Source of the DNA: an uncultured Clostridiaceae bacterium
Lineage (GTDB): Bacteria; Bacillota; Clostridia; Lachnospirales; Lachnospiraceae
Assembly (NCBI GenBank): GCA_949948825.1
Contig: CATLIJ010000049.1
Coordinates: forward strand, 1-12,547
Direction: 5' to 3'
Length of the DNA: 12,547 bases
Part shown: in pieces, positions 7,317 through 12,547 of the stretch
Numbering within the stretch: the first letter of the stretch is position 1
Layout: every line of letters begins with the position of its first letter
Position numbers and translations under genes: made by a program
Notes under the pieces: generated by a model
Seen by the model: the letters and a program-made list of their open reading frames with translations, nothing else
Told to the model about the DNA's origin: nothing
The model's database searches: none

Positions 7317-7345
7317 TTGACGTTACTTGGATTTAGTGATAGAAT
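7317..7345 (+). promoter_or_regulatory. Promoter of the ArsR-family regulator
   Basis: TTGACG (7317-7322), a 17-nt spacer and TAGAAT (7340-7345), each five of six matches to the vegetative consensus. It lies about 38 nt before the start codon at 7383. Confidence 0.75.
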
Positions 7346-7352
7346 GATTTCA

Positions 7353-7368
7353 GTTTAAATTTTTAAAC
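7353..7368 (+). promoter_or_regulatory. Perfect inverted repeat at the transcription start, candidate operator
   Basis: GTTTAAA-TT-TTTAAAC is a perfect 7-2-7 inverted repeat beginning 7 nt after the -10 box, exactly where transcription should start. Its position between promoter and ribosome site, and the repressor-like product of the gene, suggest an autoregulatory operator. That is inference: AT-rich repeats also occur by chance. Confidence 0.5.
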
Positions 7369-7382
7369 CAAGGAGAATCTTT

Positions 7383-7733
7383 ATGGCAGATTGCGAAACC
7401 TCTGTTAGCAGCAAGGAAGTAGAAGCTTATTTCCATGACTGTATGCCGCTCTTTATAGCCCTGGGAGATGAGATGCGTCTGAATATTATTGAAGTCCTAA
7501 GCCATGCTGTTCAAAGCGGCAACCGGGACGGACTGAATGTTAATGAGATTACAAGACAGCTTGGCCTTTCCCGGCCTGCCATCTCCCATCACCTGAAAAT
7601 TTTAAAAAATTCAGGATTAGTGAAAGTCCGGGAGTCCGGAACTTCCAATTTTTATCAGCTGACGCTTCGGGAATGCACCCAGCGTTTGATGAAGCTCGGC
7701 TTCATGGTGGAACAGGTTTTATCACCAGAATAA
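7383..7733 (+). CDS. ArsR-family winged helix-turn-helix transcriptional regulator
   Basis: This 116-residue protein has an ArsR/HTH_5-type DNA-binding fold: the helix IALGDEMRLNIIEVL (25-39), the helix-turn-helix VNEITRQLGLSRPAISHHLKIL (53-74), and a wing with GLVKVRESGTSNFYQL (78-93). The metal-binding ELCVCDL motif of ArsR/SmtB sensors is absent. Cys4, Cys20 and Cys98 are present but do not form a recognised site, so the signal may be redox, another ligand, or a partner protein. The start ATG 7383 has AGGAGA 6 nt upstream, and its promoter with an inverted repeat lies just before. It is divergent from the tad operon and precedes the DUF2508-amylase-glgB genes in the same direction, so it could control itself, the tad operon or the glucan genes. 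No target can be proved here. Confidence 0.88.
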   Translation: MADCETSVSSKEVEAYFHDCMPLFIALGDEMRLNIIEVLSHAVQSGNRDGLNVNEITRQLGLSRPAISHHLKILKNSGLVKVRESGTSNFYQLTLRECTQRLMKLGFMVEQVLSPE

Positions 7734-7778
7734 TGGCCTGACCAGTGACATTTTTTCACAATCCCTGCATAAGCTTCC

Positions 7779-7799
7779 ATTTTCGGAAAATACTATAAT
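7779..7799 (+). promoter_or_regulatory. Possible promoter of the DUF2508-amylase-glgB genes
   Basis: A perfect -10 TATAAT is at 7794-7799, but no good -35 lies 16-18 nt upstream. A small perfect inverted repeat ATTTTC-G-GAAAAT (7779-7791) ends 2 nt before the -10 box, where an activator or repressor could act. The element lies in the 180-bp gap after the regulator gene, and no terminator was seen in that gap, so read-through from the regulator promoter is also possible. Confidence 0.4.
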
Positions 7800-7913
7800 C
7801 ATACAGACTAAACAAAACAGGAGACAGAGGCTTGGAGACAATTCCTCCTGATCTGCCTGGATGACGCAAGCAAGCGCATCAGAAATGAGGGAAAAGTGAA
7901 AACAGGACATTTT

Positions 7914-8120
7914 ATGAAAAGAAGACACACCGTTCCACCAGAAAATCTGGAACTGATGGAGGAGATTGATCGAACAAAAAATAAGATCGAATCTGCCCGG
8001 AACCACTTTGAACAGGTGGTGGACCCAACGCTGATTGACTGCTATATTTACGAATTGAAGGCAGCCCAGCTAAGGTATCAGTTCCTGCTTCGGCGCTTCA
8101 AGCTTTTGGAAGAGCTTTAA
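7914..8120 (+). CDS. DUF2508 (YaaL-like) family small protein
   Basis: This 68-residue, highly charged, probably all-helical protein has no signal peptide or membrane helix. The stretch FEQVVDPTLIDCYIYELKAAQLRYQFLL, quoted in two parts as FEQVVDPTLIDCYIYEL then KAAQLRYQFLL, matches the conserved core of DUF2508 (YaaL-like) proteins, whose function is unknown. I chose ATG 7914, with AGGA 6 nt upstream. An in-frame GTG at 7896 with GAGGG only 4 nt before it would add six residues. DUF2508 genes usually lie beside recR and bofA; here the gene stands before a GH13 enzyme gene, 42 nt away, and is probably co-transcribed with it. Any link to glucan metabolism is only by position. Confidence 0.75.
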   Translation: MKRRHTVPPENLELMEEIDRTKNKIESARNHFEQVVDPTLIDCYIYELKAAQLRYQFLLRRFKLLEEL

Positions 8121-8162
8121 GCAATTATCATCATAAGTGACACTAGCAGGAGGACTGAACGT

Positions 8163-9521
8163 ATGAGTACCTGGTACGAGGAAGCAGTATTTTACCACAT
8201 GTATCCGCTGGGAATGACCGGCGCACCAAAGGAGAATCCGAGACAAACACAAGACAACACACAGACTGCAGCTAAAACCCGCTTTGAAGAACTGAATGAA
8301 TGGGTTCCTCATATGAAAAGCCTGGGCTGCACTGCAATTTATATCGGTCCTCTTTTTGAATCTTCTTCCCACGGCTATGATACCCGCGATTACCGACTTG
8401 TTGATACGCGCCTGGGAACCAATGAAGACTTTATCCATTTTGTTGATCTCTGCCATAAAGCAGGAATCTATGTGGTGGTGGATGGTGTTTTCAACCATAC
8501 AGGACGGGAGTTTTTTGCTTTTGAGGATATTCAGCAGAAAAAATGGGATTCTCCCTACAAAAGCTGGTATAAAGGCATTAATTTTGACTGGCAAAGCCCT
8601 TTGGGAGATCCCTTTGGCTATGAAGCATGGCAGGGACATTTTGAATTGCCTTGCCTGAATTTGCAAAATCCTGATGTGAAGCAATTCCTGTTTGATACCA
8701 TCCGCTACTGGATCGACACATTCCACATTGACGGCATCCGTCTGGATTGTGCCAATGTGCTGGATTTTACCTTTATGAAAGACCTTCGCCGTGAAACCTC
8801 TTCTATGAAAAAAGATTTCTGGCTGATGGGCGAGGTGATTCATGGGGATTATGCCCGCTGGGTAAATGAAGAAATGCTCCATTCTGTCACAAACTACGAG
8901 CTTCACAAAAGCTTATACTCCGGACTCAATGACCATAATTTCTTTGAGATTGCCCACAATGTACGGCGTCTGGAGGCGATTGGCACAAAGCTTTATACCT
9001 TTGTGGATAATCATGATGAAAACCGGATTGCCAGCAAGCTTCTGAAGAAGGAACACCTTCCTCTGGCTTACCTTCTTTTATTTACGCTTCCCGGCATCCC
9101 CTCCATCTACTATGGCGGAGAATGGGCCATAGAGGGGATGCGGACCAAATACAGCGATGTGGAGCTGCGTCCGGCCATTCCCATTGCAGACCGGAAAAAG
9201 CTTCATTGTGAATTGACTGACTGGATCACAAAGCTGTCACAAATCCACAGTAATCATCCGGAATATGCCTGTGGGCGCTATCAGGAACTGCTGCTGACCA
9301 ACCGGCAATATGCTTTTGCCCGTCACGCAAAAGGCTCGGCTGCCATCACAGCTGTAAACAATGACGATCAGGAGAGCAGCCTGTCCATACCAGTCCCAAT
9401 TACAGCAGAAACAGCTGAAAATCTGATGGATGGTTCCATCATTCCTATAAAAGACGGAAGACTTTCTATTACATTACCAGGCAACGAAGGGGTTGTTCTG
9501 AAAATCAGGGAGGATCAATAG
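8163..9521 (+). CDS. Cytoplasmic GH13 alpha-amylase-family glycoside hydrolase
   Basis: A 452-residue (beta/alpha)8 enzyme with all four GH13 regions: I DGVFNH (107-112), II GIRLDCAN (191-198, nucleophile Asp195), III GEVIH (223-227, acid/base Glu224) and IV FVDNHD (280-285, Asp285). A C-terminal beta domain starts near 370. There is no signal peptide and no N-terminal carbohydrate-binding or cyclomaltodextrinase-type domain, so it should act inside the cell on maltodextrins or glycogen-derived oligosaccharides by cutting alpha-1,4 bonds. Exact specificity (amylase, maltogenic, or transferase) cannot be read from these motifs. Start ATG 8163 has AGGAGG 9 nt upstream. It ends 2 bp before glgB, so the two are co-transcribed, pairing a chain-cleaving with a branch-forming enzyme. 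Confidence 0.9.
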   Translation: MSTWYEEAVFYHMYPLGMTGAPKENPRQTQDNTQTAAKTRFEELNEWVPHMKSLGCTAIYIGPLFESSSHGYDTRDYRLVDTRLGTNEDFIHFVDLCHKAGIYVVVDGVFNHTGREFFAFEDIQQKKWDSPYKSWYKGINFDWQSPLGDPFGYEAWQGHFELPCLNLQNPDVKQFLFDTIRYWIDTFHIDGIRLDCANVLDFTFMKDLRRETSSMKKDFWLMGEVIHGDYARWVNEEMLHSVTNYELHKSLYSGLNDHNFFEIAHNVRRLEAIGTKLYTFVDNHDENRIASKLLKKEHLPLAYLLLFTLPGIPSIYYGGEWAIEGMRTKYSDVELRPAIPIADRKKLHCELTDWITKLSQIHSNHPEYACGRYQELLLTNRQYAFARHAKGSAAITAVNNDDQESSLSIPVPITAETAENLMDGSIIPIKDGRLSITLPGNEGVVLKIREDQ

Positions 9522-9523
9522 TT

Positions 9524-11443
9524 ATGGCTGGCAAAAACAATCAAAAAATAACCGGAACCGGTTTGATCAGTGAGATGGACCGGTATCTGTTTGGCCAGGG
9601 AACTCATTATGAAATCTATGAGAAACTGGGAGCTCATCCTGTAAAGCTGAAGGGAAAAGATGGATTTTATTTTGCTGTATGGGCTCCTCATGCTGTCTCT
9701 GTCAGCGTGGTAGGCGATTTTAACGGATGGGACCCGGAGGCAAATCCCATGAAAGTGTTAGATACCTCTGGTATTTATGAATGCTTTATTCCAGGTTTAA
9801 CCACAGGCCAGTTTTATAAATTCGCCATTACCACAAAAGCAGGTAAGCTTCTTTTTAAAGCAGATCCCTATGCCTCTCAGGCAGAGTTCCGCCCGGGAAC
9901 CGCTTCCATTACCAGCGATATTTCCGGTTTTAAATGGAGTGACGACACCTGGATGAAAAAACGCGGGGAGCAGATTCCTGAAGAATCTCCCATGAGTATT
10001 TATGAGGTACATTTAGGTTCCTGGAAAAAGAAAAACCGTCCGGAAAAGGAAGGCTATTATACTTATAAAGAAGCTGCCGCAGAGCTTGCTGAATATGTAA
10101 AAAACATGGGCTATACTCATGTGGAGCTGATGGGAATTGCCGAACATCCCTTTGACGGTTCCTGGGGATATCAGGTTACAGGCTACTACGCTCCCACCTC
10201 CCGGTATGGAACTCCCCAGGAGTTTATGTACTTTGTTAATTATCTACATAAGAAGGGAATCGGCGTGATCCTGGACTGGGTGCCTGCCCATTTTCCGCGG
10301 GATGCCCATGGTCTTGCCGATTTTGACGGAGAGCCTTTGTATGAATATACAGACTCCCGTAAGGGAGAGCATCCAGACTGGGGAACCAAGGTTTTTGACT
10401 ACGAAAAGCATGAGGTATCCAATTTCCTTATTGCCAATGCTTTATATTGGATTAAAGAGTACCATATTGACGGTCTCCGGGTAGATGCTGTTGCCTCCAT
10501 GCTGTATCTGGACTATGGACGCAAGGATGGCCAATGGGTAGCCAACAAATACGGGGGCAACCAAAACCTGGAAGCCATTGAATTTTTCCGCCACTTAAAC
10601 AGCATTGTGAAAACCCGTGGAAACGGAGCTATGGTAATTGCAGAGGAATCCACTGCATGGCCTTCTGTTACTCATGCCCCGGAGGACAATGGTCTTGGAT
10701 TTACATTTAAGTGGAATATGGGCTGGATGCACGACTTTTTGGAATACATGAAGCTGGACCCCTATTTCCGCAAATATAACCATAATAAAATGACCTTTGG
10801 ACTGACTTACTTTACCAGTGAAAACTTTATTCTGGTATTATCCCATGATGAGGTTGTTCATCTGAAATGTTCCATGATCAATAAAATGCCTGGTTATTAC
10901 ACTGACAAATTTGCCAACCTGAAGGCAGGTTATACCTTTATGTTTGGCCATCCAGGTAAAAAACTTTTGTTTATGGGACAGGATTTCGGACAGCTCCATG
11001 AATGGGATGAAAAGGTAAGTTTGGACTGGCATCTCACAGAGGAGGATGAGCATAAGAGTCTTCAGGCTTATGTCCGCGACCTTCTTCATATTTACACCAA
11101 ATATCCAGCCATGTACGAGGCAGATGAAGACTGGAACGGATTTCAGTGGATCAATGCCAATGACGGAGACCGCAGCATTTTCAGCTTTATGCGTCGGGCA
11201 AAGGATTTGAAAAAGAGCCTTTTGTTTGTATGCAGCTTTACTCCCATGGAACGGCCTGACTATCAATTAGGAGTACCCAAAAAGGGAACCTATACTTTGC
11301 TCTTGGACAACAAGCACGGACTTTACCAGCCCTCCGAAAAACCACCTGTATTCCGGGCAATCAAACAGGAATGCGATGGCCAGCCCTACTGTATTAATCT
11401 GCCGCTTTCCGCCTACGGAACTGCCATTTTGCGTTTTACTTAA
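9524..11443 (+). CDS. glgB: 1,4-alpha-glucan (glycogen) branching enzyme
   Basis: This 639-residue protein is a GlgB with an N-terminal CBM48-type domain (about 30-125; FAVWAPHAVSVSVVGDFNGW, 50-69) and a GH13 catalytic barrel with DWVPAHF (251-257), GLRVDAVA (317-324, nucleophile Asp321), IAEEST (372-377, catalytic Glu) and LSHDEVVH (439-446, Asp442), followed by a C-terminal all-beta domain. It cuts an alpha-1,4 chain and rejoins it by an alpha-1,6 bond, making glycogen branches in the cytoplasm (EC 2.4.1.18). Length is normal for the short GlgB group. ATG 9524 is preceded by GGGAGG 10 nt upstream, inside the end of the amylase gene. No glgC, glgA or glgP is visible in the window, so it is outside a full glycogen operon here. 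No terminator is evident after it. Confidence 0.97.
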   Translation: MAGKNNQKITGTGLISEMDRYLFGQGTHYEIYEKLGAHPVKLKGKDGFYFAVWAPHAVSVSVVGDFNGWDPEANPMKVLDTSGIYECFIPGLTTGQFYKFAITTKAGKLLFKADPYASQAEFRPGTASITSDISGFKWSDDTWMKKRGEQIPEESPMSIYEVHLGSWKKKNRPEKEGYYTYKEAAAELAEYVKNMGYTHVELMGIAEHPFDGSWGYQVTGYYAPTSRYGTPQEFMYFVNYLHKKGIGVILDWVPAHFPRDAHGLADFDGEPLYEYTDSRKGEHPDWGTKVFDYEKHEVSNFLIANALYWIKEYHIDGLRVDAVASMLYLDYGRKDGQWVANKYGGNQNLEAIEFFRHLNSIVKTRGNGAMVIAEESTAWPSVTHAPEDNGLGFTFKWNMGWMHDFLEYMKLDPYFRKYNHNKMTFGLTYFTSENFILVLSHDEVVHLKCSMINKMPGYYTDKFANLKAGYTFMFGHPGKKLLFMGQDFGQLHEWDEKVSLDWHLTEEDEHKSLQAYVRDLLHIYTKYPAMYEADEDWNGFQWINANDGDRSIFSFMRRAKDLKKSLLFVCSFTPMERPDYQLGVPKKGTYTLLLDNKHGLYQPSEKPPVFRAIKQECDGQPYCINLPLSAYGTAILRFT

Positions 11444-11517
11444 CCCGATATAGGACTATTTACCGGTCTGCACAATTGTAGGAAAATAATTTTGTTAAAA
11501 ATTTATCAAAAAAACGG

Positions 11518-11546
11518 GTGACATTCCTGACAGTTTGTAGTACAAT
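11518..11546 (+). promoter_or_regulatory. Promoter of the APH-fold kinase gene
   Basis: GTGACA (11518-11523), a 17-nt spacer and TACAAT (11541-11546), five of six matches in each box. Transcription would start near 11553, which excludes the in-frame TTG at 11552 as a start and supports ATG 11603. Confidence 0.65.
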
Positions 11547-11602
11547 AAAAATTGATCGGCCATTGGTTTTTATTTAGCAAAAAAAAGGAAGGAGAGCTAC
11601 GT

Positions 11603-12355
11603 ATGGCAAGAGAGTTAATATCCAAAAATGCAACCAAAAGCGTCTACCGTGATGGTGACAAGGCAATCAAATCCTTCTGCAAAGGATTTCCGAAAGCAGA
11701 GGTATTGAACGAAGCGCTGATCAGCGCCCGTATTGAAGAGATTGGCGGAATCAACATCCCGGCTACTCTGGCAGTTTCTGTTGATGAAGATGGCTGTTGG
11801 TCCATCACAAAGGATTTTATCAGTGGTAAGACTCTTCAGCAGTTGATGGATGAGAATCCGGATAAGCTGGATGAGTACATGAATCAGATGGTTGACCTGC
11901 AGCTGACGATTCATTCCAAGATCTGCCCGTTATTGAACAAACTGAAAGATAAGATGATCCGGCAGATCTCCGATGCGAAAGAATTAAACTCCGTCAATCG
12001 TTACGACCTTCTGACCAGGCTGGATGGAATGCCCAAGCATGTAAAGCTCTGCCATGGAGATTTTCAGCCAAACAACATTATCGTAACAGATGATGGAAAG
12101 ATGTACGTTTTGGACTGGGTACATGCAACCCAGGGTAATGCCAGTGCAGATGCTGCACGGACTTACCTGCTGCTGTGCCTTGAGAATCAGGAGCGGGCAG
12201 ACAAATACATGGAGCTGTTCTGTGAAAAGACAGATACAGACCGCCGCTATGTCCAGCAGTGGCTGCCTTTGGTGGCTGCCGCACAGCTTACGAAACACCG
12301 TTCAGAAGAAGCAGATCTGCTTCATAAGTGGGTAGATATCTGCGATTATCAATAA
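11603..12355 (+). CDS. Aminoglycoside phosphotransferase (APH)-fold small-molecule kinase family protein
   Basis: This 250-residue protein has the protein-kinase-like APH fold. The catalytic loop HGDFQPNN (151-158; Asp153 base, Asn158 metal ligand) and the metal-binding motif VLDW (169-172; Asp171) are clear. A candidate ATP lysine is Lys23 and its partner Glu37. The hinge-like segment is WSITKDFISGKTL (66-78). It should move a phosphate from ATP to a small molecule or a peptide in the cytoplasm; the substrate is unknown. Relatives include choline, homoserine and drug kinases, and no feature here marks it as a resistance enzyme. Start ATG 11603 has AGGAG 8 nt upstream. It has its own promoter and ends at a strong terminator, so it is probably a single-gene unit, unrelated in function to glgB. 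Confidence 0.85.
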   Translation: MARELISKNATKSVYRDGDKAIKSFCKGFPKAEVLNEALISARIEEIGGINIPATLAVSVDEDGCWSITKDFISGKTLQQLMDENPDKLDEYMNQMVDLQLTIHSKICPLLNKLKDKMIRQISDAKELNSVNRYDLLTRLDGMPKHVKLCHGDFQPNNIIVTDDGKMYVLDWVHATQGNASADAARTYLLLCLENQERADKYMELFCEKTDTDRRYVQQWLPLVAAAQLTKHRSEEADLLHKWVDICDYQ

Positions 12356-12368
12356 GCCGATTTTTTTT

Positions 12369-12410
12369 AACAAAGGGGGACTTGCCGATTGCGGCAAGTC
12401 CTCTTTTGTT
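12369..12410 (+). terminator. Rho-independent terminator after the kinase gene
   Basis: A perfect 10-bp stem GGACTTGCCG / CGGCAAGTCC (12378-12387 and 12392-12401) with a 4-nt loop ATTG, extended by flanking AACAAA / TTTGTT, is followed by TCTTTTGTTG. It starts 14 nt after the stop codon. Confidence 0.85.
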
Positions 12411-12417
12411 GTATACT
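12389..12417 (+). promoter_or_regulatory. Weak candidate promoter of the response regulator, overlapping the terminator
   Basis: TATACT (12412-12417) is a fair -10 box. At 17-nt spacing upstream lies TTGCGG (12389-12394), only three of six matches to TTGACA, inside the terminator loop and right arm. The downstream gene needs a start somewhere in this 92-bp gap, so the element is plausible but weak. Confidence 0.3.
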
Positions 12418-12447
12418 GGTATTAAATGAAAAAGGAGTGAGGAAATT

Positions 12448-12547
12448 ATGCAGACAATTTTAGTATGTGATGATGATAAACAGATTGTAGATGCCATTGA
12501 TATATATTTGACTGGTGAGGGATTTCAGGTAATAAAAGCTTATGACG
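12448..12547 (+). CDS. Response regulator, 5' part only (receiver domain)
   Basis: Only the first 33 codons are in the window. They read MQTILVCDDDKQIVDAIDIYLTGEGFQVIKAYD in translation (quoted in part: MQTILVCDDDKQIVDAIDIY), the first beta strand, acidic triad DDD (8-10) and first helix of a two-component receiver domain, most like OmpR/PhoB-type regulators. Start ATG 12448 has GGAG 10 nt and GAGG 5 nt upstream. The phospho-acceptor Asp and output domain lie outside. A sensor kinase gene is expected next but is not visible. Confidence 0.85.
   Translation, partial: MQTILVCDDDKQIVDAIDIYLTGEGFQVIKAYD

Noticed and set aside
8070..8906. A 278-codon minus-strand open frame
   Set aside because: It lies antisense to the GH13 gene, whose four catalytic motifs are intact; its translation has no recognisable domain.
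10838..11266. A 142-codon minus-strand open frame
   Set aside because: It is antisense to well conserved glgB sequence, with no recognisable features.
11603..12355. Aminoglycoside resistance gene
   Set aside because: Only the general APH fold motifs are present; no feature of characterised resistance enzymes or of a mobile element is seen nearby.
1..12547. CRISPR array, transposon or prophage
   Set aside because: No regularly spaced repeats, terminal inverted repeats, transposase, integrase or structural phage genes were seen.

Overview
The window looks like a chromosomal segment from a low- to mid-GC Gram-positive gut-type Clostridium, most likely a Lachnospiraceae member. This rests on strong AGGAGG-type ribosome binding sites, a Gram-positive style Tad (type IVb pilus) locus with an Flp1-like pilin and a large Lachnospiraceae-type extracytoplasmic Tad protein, a DUF2508 (YaaL) protein, and the character of the glycogen genes. 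The genus cannot be fixed from the sequence alone. No rRNA, tRNA, CRISPR array, insertion sequence or phage gene is visible.

Left part (1 to about 7227, minus strand): one Tad pilus/secretion operon, reading right to left. A strong promoter (TTGACA, 17 bp, CATAAT; 7227 to 7199) starts a leader of about 240 nt. The genes that follow are a prepilin peptidase (TadV), a TadZ/CpaE-like positioning ATPase, the TadA/CpaF motor ATPase, the TadB and TadC-like inner-membrane platform proteins, an Flp-like pilin, and a large membrane-anchored TadE/F-like (DUF5702-like) protein that runs off the left edge. Together they would process a small pilin, assemble it through the membrane platform with ATP, and add minor or tip components. 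Oddities are a 143-bp overlap between tadA and tadB, an Ig-like extracytoplasmic domain inside the TadC-like protein, and a peptidase gene without a good start codon.

Middle (7228 to 7382): a divergent intergenic region. The minus-strand Tad promoter faces away from a plus-strand promoter (TTGACG, 17 bp, TAGAAT) that carries a perfect inverted repeat at its transcription start. That promoter serves a small ArsR-type winged-helix regulator lacking the classical metal site, so autoregulation at the repeat is a reasonable inference.

Right part (7383 to the end, plus strand): after the regulator come a small DUF2508 protein, a cytoplasmic GH13 alpha-amylase-family enzyme, and the glycogen branching enzyme GlgB. 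The last two are 2 bp apart and probably co-transcribed, forming an alpha-glucan remodelling module. An APH-fold small-molecule kinase with its own promoter and a clear terminator follows. The window ends in the first 33 codons of a response regulator.

Nothing here is a clearly new system. The Tad locus is the most specialised part, and its leader, gene overlap and Ig-bearing TadC are the most worthwhile leads.
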